Under the pieces are notes generated by a model. That model saw only the letters and a program-made list of their open reading frames with translations. It had not been told where the DNA came from and did not search any database. The translations under genes were made by a program, and so were the position numbers. From Ovoidimarina sediminis (lineage in GTDB: Bacteria; Pseudomonadota; Alphaproteobacteria; Rhodobacterales; Rhodobacteraceae), in contig NZ_JAWHTE010000005.1 in NCBI RefSeq assembly GCF_032586175.1, positions 190,244 through 254,243 on the forward strand: DNA of 64,000 nucleotides. The letters are read 5' to 3'. Shown here one piece after another: positions 26,236-34,301 of this stretch (position 1 is its first letter; every line of letters begins with the position of its first letter).

Positions 26236-26259
26236 GCTGCCCCGGGCATCCGGGGCAGC
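26236..26259 (+). terminator. GC-rich hairpin after dabA
   Basis: A perfect 10-bp stem (GCTGCCCCGG / CCGGGGCAGC) with a 4-base loop begins 13 bases after the dabA stop. No T tract follows, so it may stabilise mRNA ends or act with Rho and is not a strong intrinsic terminator. Confidence 0.55.
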
Positions 26260-26490
26260 GAGTTGTCGAGGGAATCAGGTCAATCCGGGCCCGACAGAGG
26301 CGCGCGATGTTGATTTTTTCGGGCCTTTCCTTGGCGGCATAGCGCAATAACCGCATAAAAAATATATTTATTACAGGTAGTTAAGAACCATTTTCATAGG
26401 CGCCGCAAGAATATGTCCAAACTGTGGCATTGGTCACAGATGCGAAACCGCCGATCGCCTAACGTACGGGCAAGAGATCGGAGAGAGACC

Positions 26491-26628
26491 ATGCAAATCT
26501 ACGCCACCTGCACCAAGACCGACACCCGCAGCATCGCCCGCAGAGAGATCTATCGCCGTGCGCTGATCGAAGAGCGGCGCGCCAATGCAGGCTTCTTCGG
26601 CCGCCTCATGCTGGCGGTCGGGATCTGA
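26491..26628 (+). CDS. Small protein of 45 residues, unknown
   Basis: ATG 26491 is preceded by GGAGAGAG at about 6 bases. The product starts MQIYATCTKTDTRSIARRE and is basic, with a hydrophobic C-terminal segment FFGRLMLAVGI. It is separated from dabA by 268 bases, including AT-rich DNA that could be its own promoter. I recognise no family. Good ribosome binding site and position support a real short gene. Confidence 0.55.
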   Translation: MQIYATCTKTDTRSIARREIYRRALIEERRANAGFFGRLMLAVGI

Positions 26629-26666
26629 ACCCTACACACCTCGCATTTCGACAAAGGTGATTTGAG

Positions 26667-26783
26667 ATGAACGTTTTTACGCTGAAAATGGCGATGAATA
26701 TTGAAACGAACCGCCGCCACCGCAGGAAATACGCTGTGGAAGACCGGACTGCCCGGTCGCGGTTCGAGCCGGTCAGGCGATAA
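26667..26783 (+). CDS. Small basic protein of 38 residues, tentative
   Basis: ATG 26667, stop TAA 26781-26783, following the previous small gene by 38 bases and ending 27 bases before a strong terminator. Composition is basic (TNRRHRRKYAVEDR). Weak AAAGGTGATTTGAG precedes the start. It may be translated with the upstream short gene or be untranslated leader sequence. Confidence 0.35.
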   Translation: MNVFTLKMAMNIETNRRHRRKYAVEDRTARSRFEPVRR

Positions 26784-26810
26784 CGCGGAGCACACAAAGA
26801 CCGGTCGGGG

Positions 26811-26839
26811 AAGGAGGGGCATCTTGCCCCTCCTTTTTT
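26811..26839 (+). terminator. Rho-independent terminator
   Basis: AAGGAGGGGC at 26811-26820 pairs perfectly with GCCCCTCCTT at 26826-26835 around a 5-base loop and runs into a T tract. It ends the small-gene transcript on the plus strand. The convergent cold-shock gene ends seven bases beyond it. Confidence 0.9.
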
Positions 26840-26845
26840 CGTGCG

Positions 26846-27052
26846 TCAGGCCAGGGAAATATTCGTGGCGTTCTGACGGCCGTCGCGCCCGGTCTCGAGG
26901 TCGTAAGTCACCTTCTGATCGTCTGCGAGGCCGGTCAGGCCAGACCGTTCGACGGCCGAGATGTGAACGAAAACGTCCTTCCCGCCTTCGTCAGGGGCGA
27001 TGAAGCCATAACCCTTGGTCGTGTTGAACCATTTTACGGTGCCAGAGGCCAT
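26846..27052 (-). CDS. Cold-shock domain protein (CspA family)
   Basis: 68 residues, the canonical size. It contains both RNA-binding motifs, KGYGFIAP (RNP1-like) and DVFVHISAV (RNP2). It binds single-stranded RNA or DNA as a chaperone. Start ATG 27052 gives MASGTVKWFN, the family N-terminus. Roughly 100 bases upstream carry no gene and could be a regulated 5' leader, as is common for csp genes. Confidence 0.97.
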   Translation of the reverse strand: MASGTVKWFNTTKGYGFIAPDEGGKDVFVHISAVERSGLTGLADDQKVTYDLETGRDGRQNATNISLA

Positions 27053-27437
27053 CCGTATGTCTCCTTCGTGTCTTACCGCCCGCGGCATGCGGCGGCCTGG
27101 CGTCGTCGTCTAGATCGAGACTGAGGCCGGTAAGGGAGACAGTAGTCGAGTAGAAGAGTAGCGGGCCCTATATGGCAGAAGAGGGCGGAATTTTCAAGGA
27201 AATCCGATGTGCGGGCGGTGCGTTAACCTCTCTGGCGCTGCGCGGAATCCTGCCGAAACCAAGGGGCGCGGACGTGCCGGGAACGGGCGTTCGGTCATGC
27301 AGCCCGGGCTGATCGGGGCCTCGATTTCCCGGCACCCGCGCGGCCCGGAATGCCGTGTCGTCGTGGTAGAGCGCGGCCCCTGTGGACGCCCATCCCCGCA
27401 ACGGCTAGCGTGGCGCCGGTCTGAGGGAGGGCGGGGA

Positions 27438-27914
27438 ATGAGCGGTTTGGCAACCGGGGTACTGATGGGGCTCCTGGGCACGGTGGCGATGGATCTCTGG
27501 GCTTGGCTGCTTGCACGGCTGAACGTGGCGCCTGCGCCGAACTGGGCGATGCCGGGCCGATGGCTCGGCCATATCCCGCGCGGCCGGGTGTTTCACGACG
27601 ATATCGGCAAGGCGGATCTGGTGGAGGGCGAACTGGCGCTCGGCTGGGCGCTGCATTACGGGGTGGGCGTGATCTACGGCGTGATCTTCATCCTGCTGGC
27701 GGGGCAGGCCTGGCTTGATAATCCGTCCTTCCTGCCGGTCTGGGCGTTCTCGATCCTGACCATCGCGGCGGGCTGGTTCCTCCTGCAGCCCGGCATGGGC
27801 CTCGGCTGGGCGGCGTCGAAGACACCCTCGCCGGGGAAGGCGCGGGCGATGGGGCTTCTGGCGCATACGGTGTTTGCGGTGGGGATGTGGGTTGGGATTT
27901 TGACGGTTGGTTAA
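27438..27914 (+). CDS. DUF2938 family membrane protein
   Basis: 158 residues with four predicted transmembrane helices (GVLMGLLGTVAMDLWAWLL, ALHYGVGVIYGVIFILLA, LPVWAFSILTIAAGWFLL, LLAHTVFAVGMWVGILTV). The loop with PNWAMPGRWLGHIPRGRVFHDDI matches the DUF2938 family as I know it. Function is unknown. The start is ATG 27438, with GGAGGGCGGGG upstream. Confidence 0.8.
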   Translation: MSGLATGVLMGLLGTVAMDLWAWLLARLNVAPAPNWAMPGRWLGHIPRGRVFHDDIGKADLVEGELALGWALHYGVGVIYGVIFILLAGQAWLDNPSFLPVWAFSILTIAAGWFLLQPGMGLGWAASKTPSPGKARAMGLLAHTVFAVGMWVGILTVG

Positions 27915-27937
27915 CCAAGCTCGCGCAACCTGCGGCG

Positions 27938-28471
27938 ATGACGGACTATCGCCGCGCACGGATTCCGGGAGGGGCCTATTTCTTCACCGTAGCACTTGAA
28001 GATCGGTCGCAAACGACGCTTGTCGATCATGTTGACGCCCTTCGCGCGGTCTATGCACAGACGAAGGCCGAAAGGCCGTTCCGGTGCGATGCCTTCGTCG
28101 TGCTGCCGGATCATCTTCACGCGGTCTGGACCTTGCCGGAGGGCGACGCGGATTTCTCAATGCGGTGGCGGATCATCAAGGCGCGGTTCTCGCAGGCGGT
28201 GTCGCGTCGGGTGGGTGGTTTCCACCGATCAGCGTCAAAGCGCCGGAAAGGCGAACTCGGAATTTGGCAACGCCGCTTTTGGGAGCATTGCATCCGGGAT
28301 GAAGCGGATCACCAGGCGCATGTGCGGTATTGCTGGCTCAATCCAGTGAAGCACGGCCATGCCGCGCGTGCGGCCGAGTGGCCCTATTCGTCGATCCATC
28401 GGGATATCCGCGCGGGCCGGGTCGATCCCGAATGGACGGATCTGCTGGCCGAAGGTGCCTTCGGAGAGTAG
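27938..28471 (+). CDS. REP-associated tyrosine transposase (RAYT, Y1_Tnp)
   Basis: 177 residues. The HUH motif LPDHLHAVW is near residue 52 and the catalytic tyrosine is in HVRYCWLNPVKHG near 133, the hallmarks of RAYTs, IS200/IS605-related single-strand nucleases domesticated to spread REP palindromes. It starts ATG 27938 (MTDYRRARIPGG, typical of the group). Two REP-type hairpins and a third half-site begin right at its stop codon, so enzyme and likely substrate sit together. Confidence 0.92.
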   Translation: MTDYRRARIPGGAYFFTVALEDRSQTTLVDHVDALRAVYAQTKAERPFRCDAFVVLPDHLHAVWTLPEGDADFSMRWRIIKARFSQAVSRRVGGFHRSASKRRKGELGIWQRRFWEHCIRDEADHQAHVRYCWLNPVKHGHAARAAEWPYSSIHRDIRAGRVDPEWTDLLAEGAFGE

Positions 28472-28607
28472 GATGGGTGATCTTCACCCATCTTCCGGTC
28501 GGGCAGGGTTGCCGGGGTGGTTGCGGCATGATGGGTGCGAGCACCCATCCTACGATTGCCGTGATCCACGCGTCGAACCCAACCGCAAATTACAAGAAGC
28601 CCACCCT
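28472..28607. repeat. REP/BIME-like palindromes beside the RAYT gene
   Basis: Two hairpins share the core GATGGGTG: GATGGGTGA-TCT-TCACCCATC at 28472-28492 and GATGGGTGC-GA-GCACCCATC at 28530-28549. Each is bordered by GTAGG or CCTAC. A third half-site, GCCCACCCTAC, lies at about 28596-28606 and runs into the ettA stop codon. This looks like a clustered bacterial interspersed mosaic element generated by the adjacent RAYT. Confidence 0.8.
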
Positions 28608-30261
28608 ACCGCGCGAACTTCTTGTACTTGATCCGCTTCGGCTCCACCGCATCCGGGCCCAGCCGGCGCTTCTTGTCTTCCTCGTAATCCTCGAAGTTGC
28701 CTTCGAACCATTCCACATGGGCCTCGCCCTCGAAGGCGAGGATGTGGGTGCAGATCCGATCGAGGAAGAACCGGTCGTGGGAGATCACGACCGCGCAGCC
28801 CGCGAAATCCACCAGCGCGTCTTCCAGTGCGCGGAGTGTTTCCACGTCGAGGTCGTTCGTCGGTTCGTCGAGCAGCAGGACGTTGCCGCCGGATTTCAGG
28901 AGCTTGGCCATGTGCACGCGGTTGCGTTCGCCGCCCGACAGCAGCCCCACCTTCTTCTGCTGGTCGCCGCCCTTGAAGTTGAACGCCCCGCAATAGGCGC
29001 GGGAGTTCATCTGCGCGTCGCCCAGTTCGATCACCTCGGCCCCGCCCGAGATCTCTTCCCAGACGGTCTTGTTCGCGTCGAGCGCGTCTCGCGACTGGTC
29101 GACATAGGCGAGCTTCACCGTATCGCCGTATTCGATGGTGCCGGTGTCGGGAGTCTCCTGCCCCGTCAGCATCCGGAACAGCGTGGTCTTGCCCGCGCCG
29201 TTCGGCCCGATTACCCCGACGATGCCACCGGGGGGGAGCGAGAAGGACAGGCCCTCGATCAGTTGCTTGTCGCCAAGATGTTTGGCGAGCCCCTCGACCT
29301 CGATTACCTTTGATCCGAGGCGCGGGCCGTTCGGGATCACGATCTGGGCGCGCGTGATCTTTTCGCGCTCCGACTGCTCGGCCAGTTCGTTGTAACGGTC
29401 GATCCGGGCCTTCTGTTTCGACTGGCGTGCCTTGGCGCCCTGGCGCATCCATTCAAGCTCGCGTTCCAGCGTTTTCTGCTTCGACTTGTCCTCGCGCGCC
29501 TCCTGCGCAAGCCGCTTGGCCTTCTGTTCGAGCCAGGCGGAATAGTTGCCCTCGTAGGGAATGCCCCGCCCGCGGTCGAGTTCGAGGATCCATCCGGTGA
29601 TGTCGTCCAGAAAATAACGGTCGTGGGTGACGATCAGGCAGGTGCCCTTGTAGTCGATCAGGTGCTGCTGCAGCCATGCGATCGTCTCGGCGTCGAGGTG
29701 GTTCGTCGGTTCGTCGAGAAGAAGCATGTCGGGCGCTTCCAGGAGAAGCTTGCAGAGCGCCACGCGGCGCCGTTCGCCGCCCGAGAGCGTGGAGACATCA
29801 GCCTCGTCGGGCGGGCAGCGCAACGCTTCCATCGCCACGTCGATCTGGCTGTCGAGATCCCACAGGTTCTCGCTGTCGATCTCGTCCTGCAGACGCGCCA
29901 TCTCGTCCGCCGTTTCGTCGGAATAGTTCATGGCGAGTTCGTTGAACCGGTCGAGCTTGGCCTTCTTTCCGGCCACGCCCAGCATCACGTTGCCGCGCAC
30001 GTCGAGGCTTTCGTCAAGCTCGGGCTCCTGCGGAAGATAGCCCACATGCGCGCCCTGCGCCGCCCAGGCCTCGCCGGTGAAATCGGTGTCGATCCCGGCC
30101 ATGATCCGCAGCAGTGTCGATTTCCCCGCGCCGTTCACGCCCACGACGCCGATCTTCACGCCGGGAAGGAAGGACAGGCGGATATTCTCGAAGGTCTTCT
30201 TGCCGCCCGGATAGGTCTTGGAAACGCCATCCATGTGATAAACGTACTGGTAGCTGGCCAT
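28606..30261 (-). CDS. ettA: Energy-dependent translational throttle protein EttA (ABC-F)
   Basis: 551 residues, matching EttA. There are two ABC domains without membrane segments: Walker A GVNGAGKST near 40 and GPNGAGKTT near 350; signatures LSGGERRRVALCK and LSGGERNRVHMAK; Walker B LLLDEPTNHLD and LLLDEPTNDLD. The arm and linker region (RELEWMRQGAKARQSKQKAR) between the domains is the ABC-F P-site tRNA interaction motif. It acts at the ribosomal E site and responds to ATP/ADP ratio. It is the standard single gene form. Confidence 0.97.
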   Translation of the reverse strand: MASYQYVYHMDGVSKTYPGGKKTFENIRLSFLPGVKIGVVGVNGAGKSTLLRIMAGIDTDFTGEAWAAQGAHVGYLPQEPELDESLDVRGNVMLGVAGKKAKLDRFNELAMNYSDETADEMARLQDEIDSENLWDLDSQIDVAMEALRCPPDEADVSTLSGGERRRVALCKLLLEAPDMLLLDEPTNHLDAETIAWLQQHLIDYKGTCLIVTHDRYFLDDITGWILELDRGRGIPYEGNYSAWLEQKAKRLAQEAREDKSKQKTLERELEWMRQGAKARQSKQKARIDRYNELAEQSEREKITRAQIVIPNGPRLGSKVIEVEGLAKHLGDKQLIEGLSFSLPPGGIVGVIGPNGAGKTTLFRMLTGQETPDTGTIEYGDTVKLAYVDQSRDALDANKTVWEEISGGAEVIELGDAQMNSRAYCGAFNFKGGDQQKKVGLLSGGERNRVHMAKLLKSGGNVLLLDEPTNDLDVETLRALEDALVDFAGCAVVISHDRFFLDRICTHILAFEGEAHVEWFEGNFEDYEEDKKRRLGPDAVEPKRIKYKKFAR

Positions 30262-30302
30262 GAGGGTCTGTCCTGTCCGCGGGTCTGCCTGAAATCTGGC
30301 GC

Positions 30303-31238
30303 TTACCTATGCGCGCCCGCGGGCAGGGGCAATCCCGTGTTTTGGCGCTGGAACCAGGCCTGAAGCGCTTCGGCGGTGCGCCGTTCAGGGCTTTTTCGAC
30401 CCGAGGTGGCGCGCAGGACGGCGTTCCACTGGATCGGCAGCCCGTCTTCGGTGACCTGGGTGGCCCGGATGCTCGACCATTGAAGATAGGGCCAGAGCGC
30501 CCAGCGGCTCAGGATCGACACCCCCTGTTCGGCCTTGATCAGTTCGCAAATCGCTTCGATCGAGCCCACGCGCACCTCGCGCGCCGGATAGGCGCGGCCG
30601 TCCCACACACGTTCGCCCTCGAAGCCGGGCTGGCGGACGAAGGAATAGGTGAAATAGGTTTCGCTTTCGAAATCCTCTGCCGACACGAAATCGCGCCCGG
30701 CGAAAGCGTGGGTGGGCGCGGACATGGCGGCGAGTTCGTCCTCGAAAAGCGGCACGGCGGTGGCCGAGCCGGGGAAGATTGTGCCGGGGGTAAGGACGAT
30801 GTCGATGCTGTCTTCCAGAAGCGCCTCGAAGGGGGAAAGTACGGCGTTGGCGTCGACCTCGATCTCGATATCGGGATGGGTTTCGCGGAACTCAGACAGG
30901 AAATCGGGCAGCCAGTGGAAGGCGTTGTAGACCGCAACGGTCAGGTGAACGACGTGGTGCACGCCCTTGGCGGAGCCGATCGCGAGCGTTTCGGCCTGCG
31001 CAAGATCCGACAGAAGGCGCCGCGAGGCATCGGTCAGAATATCGGCTGCGGGTGTCGATCTGAGGATGCGGCCTCGCTTTTCGAATAGTGTGATGTCGAG
31101 CCGGCGTTCCGCCTCGCGGATCCGGTGGCTGAGGGCGGACGGGGTGACGCGCAATGCGCGCGCCGCGTCGGCAAGCGTGCTTTCGTTGGCGATGGCTTGC
31201 AGAAGTTCGAGATGACGAAGGTCGAGGCGCGGTCTCAT
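30303..31238 (-). CDS. LysR-family transcriptional regulator (MetR-like)
   Basis: 311 residues. The winged helix (LDLRHLELLQAIANESTLAD, TPSALSHRIREAERRL) and effector domain resemble MetR-type regulators. It is divergent from a 50-residue ORF at 31350. The intergenic DNA contains TGAAACAAATTCATCGTT-type AT-rich sequence suitable for LysR sites. The target is unknown. Confidence 0.88.
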   Translation of the reverse strand: MRPRLDLRHLELLQAIANESTLADAARALRVTPSALSHRIREAERRLDITLFEKRGRILRSTPAADILTDASRRLLSDLAQAETLAIGSAKGVHHVVHLTVAVYNAFHWLPDFLSEFRETHPDIEIEVDANAVLSPFEALLEDSIDIVLTPGTIFPGSATAVPLFEDELAAMSAPTHAFAGRDFVSAEDFESETYFTYSFVRQPGFEGERVWDGRAYPAREVRVGSIEAICELIKAEQGVSILSRWALWPYLQWSSIRATQVTEDGLPIQWNAVLRATSGRKSPERRTAEALQAWFQRQNTGLPLPAGAHR

Positions 31239-31349
31239 AGGTGAAACAAATTCATCGTTAGGGTGAATATTCGGAATTGGATTCAGTGTATAACTTACCC
31301 CATATGCCCTGTCAGCAAGATTGAGGCCCCGACTGAAGGAGTAATGAGG

Positions 31350-31502
31350 ATGCCGATTTCACACTATCCCGAACTGGTTGTGGCCTATCACGCCGACACT
31401 GCCCCACGCCACCAGATCTGGTCGGCCTTCCGCGTGTTCCTGCGCGGCGAAACGCAGGGTCGCCTGTTTCCCCGTGCTTCAGAGGCTGCGGGCGAGGCGT
31501 AA
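31350..31502 (+). CDS. Small protein of 50 residues divergent from LysR gene
   Basis: AAGGAG at 31336-31341 stands 8 bases before ATG 31350. An ATG at 31344 is too close to it. The sequence begins MPISHYPELVVAYHADTAP and has no signal peptide or membrane segment. A strong terminator follows at 31568. The gene therefore forms a compact monocistronic unit, probably controlled by the divergent LysR protein. No family recognised. Confidence 0.65.
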   Translation: MPISHYPELVVAYHADTAPRHQIWSAFRVFLRGETQGRLFPRASEAAGEA

Positions 31503-31567
31503 GCCGCGCCAAGCGCGCGGTCTCGCATGCGGGGCCGCCGCTCACCTGTAGCCAGCGAAGACGGACT

Positions 31568-31604
31568 GGCCGCCGCGTGCCTCTCGCACCGGCGGCCTGT
31601 TTTA
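31568..31604 (+). terminator. Rho-independent terminator
   Basis: GGCCGCCG (31568-31575) pairs with CGGCGGCC (31590-31597). An inner GTGC/GCAC stem extends it, and TGTTTTATT follows. It ends the 50-residue gene's transcript. Confidence 0.88.
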
Positions 31605-31615
31605 TTCATGGGTGC

Positions 31616-32041
31616 CTAGCCAAGGCCCATGTGCCGCGCCCGGGCGCTGCGTTCGATCGCCGCGGCGTGAAGCCGGTCGATCGACAGCTCGTAGCGGATT
31701 TCCTCGAGAAGCCGCAGTTCGGATTCGCGCAAGGTGCCGTCGGCGGCCGCCACGTCGCAGGCCAGCGCATAGGCGGTTTCGAATAATCGTTCCGGCAATG
31801 CTTCGCGTACAAGCCCGAAGAGTGCATCGAGCCCATCCTCTTCCGAGAAGAGATCGAGCACCATGCGCGACACGACCGCGATCCTGTCCTGGTCATAGTC
31901 GCGGAACACGGGCAGGTGGTTCACGATCCGCTCGATCGTGACGAGTTCCGGCGTCGGCATGTTCAGATCGGAGGCCGAAGTGGCGATCATCACGGCGACC
32001 AGCGCATCGGGCGGCGTGAGCGTGGTGGATGTGTCTTGCAC
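31616..32041 (-). CDS. TerB-like (tellurite resistance family) protein
   Basis: 141 residues from GTG 32041, with GGAAGGA 8 bases upstream. It is all helical: PPDALVAVMIATSASD, IVNHLPVFRDYDQDR, ALACDVAAADGTLRESELRLLEEI. This matches the TerB-like helical bundle in which acidic residues near ADGTLRESE may bind metal. The proteins are cytoplasmic, and despite the name no direct tellurite function is implied here. It is divergent from lysK. Confidence 0.8.
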   Translation of the reverse strand: MQDTSTTLTPPDALVAVMIATSASDLNMPTPELVTIERIVNHLPVFRDYDQDRIAVVSRMVLDLFSEEDGLDALFGLVREALPERLFETAYALACDVAAADGTLRESELRLLEEIRYELSIDRLHAAAIERSARARHMGLG

Positions 32042-32150
32042 CTTGGTGATCCTTCCTGCGGAGGCTGCAGAATATTGACGCCTGACGCGGGCGGCAATAG
32101 GAAGCGGCGTTCGACCGGGGGGATGCCCGGAACACATGGGAACACTTCAG

Positions 32151-33746
32151 ATGTCCGATCTCAGAAATGCAGCGATGACCTCGAAAGCCTGGCCGTTCGA
32201 AGAGGCGCGGCGCATTCTGAAACGCTATGAAAAGGCACCGCCCGAAAAGGGCTTCGTCCTGTTCGAAACCGGCTATGGCCCCAGCGGGCTGCCGCATATC
32301 GGAACGTTCGGCGAAGTGCTGCGCACGACGATGGTGCGCCGGGCGTTCGAGGTGATCTCGGACATTCCGACGCGGCTGATCTGCTTTTCCGACGACCTCG
32401 ACGGGTTGCGGAAGGTGCCCGACAACGTGCCAAACCCGGAAATGCTCGCCGAACACCTGCAGCGCCCGCTGACTTCGGTGCCCGATCCGTTCGGCGAACA
32501 CGAAAGCTTCGGCCACCACAACAACGCGATGCTGCGCCGGTTCCTCGATACCTTCGGGTTCGAGTACGAGTTTCAGTCGGCGCGCGAATTCTACCGCTCC
32601 GGCCGCTTTGACGAGACGCTGCTTCTGGCGGCGGAACGCTACGACGCGCTGATGGAGGTGATGCTGGCCTCGCTTCGGGAAGAGCGGCAGCAGACCTATT
32701 CGATCTTTCTGCCGATCAGCCCGTCGAGCGGGCGGGTGCTTTACGTACCCCTGAAGAACGTCGACGGCGCGAAGGGCGAAATCACCTTCGACGACGAAGA
32801 CGGCACCGAAGTTACGCTGCCAGTCACCGGCGGCAACGTGAAGCTTCAGTGGAAGCCCGATTTCGGCGCGCGCTGGGCCGCGCTCGGCGTCGATTTCGAG
32901 CCCTATGGCAAGGAACACGCACCCAACACGCCAATCTATTCGAAGATCTGCGAAATCCTCGGTGGCAGGCCGCCCGAGGTGTTTACTTACGAGCTTTTCC
33001 TGGATGCCGAGGGCCAGAAGATTTCGAAGTCGAAAGGCAACGGCCTGTCGATCGACGAATGGCTGACCTACGCGGCAACCGAAAGCCTGTCCTACTTCAT
33101 GTATCAGAAGCCGAAGACAGCGAAGCGGCTTTGGTGGGATGTGATCCCGAAGGCTGTGGACGAATACCACCAGCAACTCAGGGCCTATGCGGATCAGGAC
33201 GTGAACGCGCGGCTCAACAACCCCGTTTTCCACATCCACGGCCACGACGTACCGACAAGCGATATGGTCGTGCCCTTCGCGATGCTTCTGAACCTTGCCA
33301 GCGTCTCGGGCGCCGAGGACAAGGAAACGATGTGGGGATTCATCCGGCGCTATGCGCCTGAGGCAAGCCCCGCGACGCACCCGCATCTCGACGAGGCGGC
33401 GGGCTTCGCCGTGCGTTATTACAATGACTTCGTGAAGCCCGGAAAGGTTTACCGCGCGCCCGACGACACCGAACGCGCAGCGATGGAGGATCTGCTGGCG
33501 CGTCTCAGGGCCTGGGACGGCGGGCTCGACGCCGAAGAGCTTCAGTCGATGGTGTTCGCCGTCGGCAAGGCGCACGGGTTCGAGCCGCTGCGCGACTGGT
33601 TCAAGGCGCTTTACGAGGTGCTTCTGGGCGCCAGCCAGGGCCCGCGCTTCGGCGGGTTCATCGCGCTCTACGGTATCGAGGAAAGTATCGCGCTGATCGA
33701 GGCGGGGCTTGCGGGCACGCTGGCGACCGAACCCGTGGCCAGCTAA
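32151..33746 (+). CDS. lysK: Lysyl-tRNA synthetase, class I
   Basis: 531 residues. The class I signatures are present: PHIGTFGE (HIGH) near 52 and KISKSKG (KMSKS) near 291. The class I LysRS is common in alphaproteobacteria and archaea and replaces the unrelated class II LysS found in most bacteria. It charges tRNA-Lys. I prefer ATG 32151 (MSDLRNAAM, the usual family start) over ATG 32136. Confidence 0.96.
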   Translation: MSDLRNAAMTSKAWPFEEARRILKRYEKAPPEKGFVLFETGYGPSGLPHIGTFGEVLRTTMVRRAFEVISDIPTRLICFSDDLDGLRKVPDNVPNPEMLAEHLQRPLTSVPDPFGEHESFGHHNNAMLRRFLDTFGFEYEFQSAREFYRSGRFDETLLLAAERYDALMEVMLASLREERQQTYSIFLPISPSSGRVLYVPLKNVDGAKGEITFDDEDGTEVTLPVTGGNVKLQWKPDFGARWAALGVDFEPYGKEHAPNTPIYSKICEILGGRPPEVFTYELFLDAEGQKISKSKGNGLSIDEWLTYAATESLSYFMYQKPKTAKRLWWDVIPKAVDEYHQQLRAYADQDVNARLNNPVFHIHGHDVPTSDMVVPFAMLLNLASVSGAEDKETMWGFIRRYAPEASPATHPHLDEAAGFAVRYYNDFVKPGKVYRAPDDTERAAMEDLLARLRAWDGGLDAEELQSMVFAVGKAHGFEPLRDWFKALYEVLLGASQGPRFGGFIALYGIEESIALIEAGLAGTLATEPVAS

Positions 33747-33811
33747 GCGAGGTTGACCGAGGGCGCGCGCGGGCTAGCGTCTTCATCATCACTGGATGAT
33801 GGAGGCGGGCG

Positions 33812-34219
33812 ATGCGTGGATGGCTTGTTGCGGCACTGATGGCGGTTCTGGCGCTGGGTCCGGCCGGGGCGCAGGAGCGTGATCCGGCGATCCCGGGCGT
33901 GATCCAAAGCCAGATCGATGCCTTTCTTGCCGACGATTTCGTCACCGCCTTCACATTCGCCTCGCCGAACATCAAGCGACTTTTCGGCAATCCCGACCGG
34001 TTCGGCACGATGGTGCGCCAGGGCTATCCGATGGTCTGGCGCCCGGCGGACGTGCAGTTTCTGGAACAGGAAACCAAGGGCGGGGCGATCCACCAGAAGG
34101 TTCTGATCACCGATGCCGAAGGCGTGCCCCACGTGCTCGATTACCAGATGATCCCCACGCCCGAGGGTTGGCAGATCAACGGCGTCGTCCTTCTTGTCGC
34201 ACCGCCCGTCGGGGCCTGA
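33812..34219 (+). CDS. DUF4864 secreted protein
   Basis: 135 residues. The signal peptide covers residues 1-20 (LVAALMAVLALGPAGA, cleavage before QERDP). The mature domain IQSQIDAFLADDFVTAFTFASPNIK and GYPMVWRP matches DUF4864, an NTF2-like fold found mainly in alphaproteobacteria. It is presumably periplasmic. GGAGGCGGG precedes the ATG. Function unknown. Confidence 0.85.
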   Translation: MRGWLVAALMAVLALGPAGAQERDPAIPGVIQSQIDAFLADDFVTAFTFASPNIKRLFGNPDRFGTMVRQGYPMVWRPADVQFLEQETKGGAIHQKVLITDAEGVPHVLDYQMIPTPEGWQINGVVLLVAPPVGA

Positions 34220-34301
34220 CCACCGCACGCTCGATTAACAGGGGCCTGACGCGGCCCTGATACCCACTCGCCCGGATTTGCGGCGAGAAAGGGTTTTGGG
34301 C

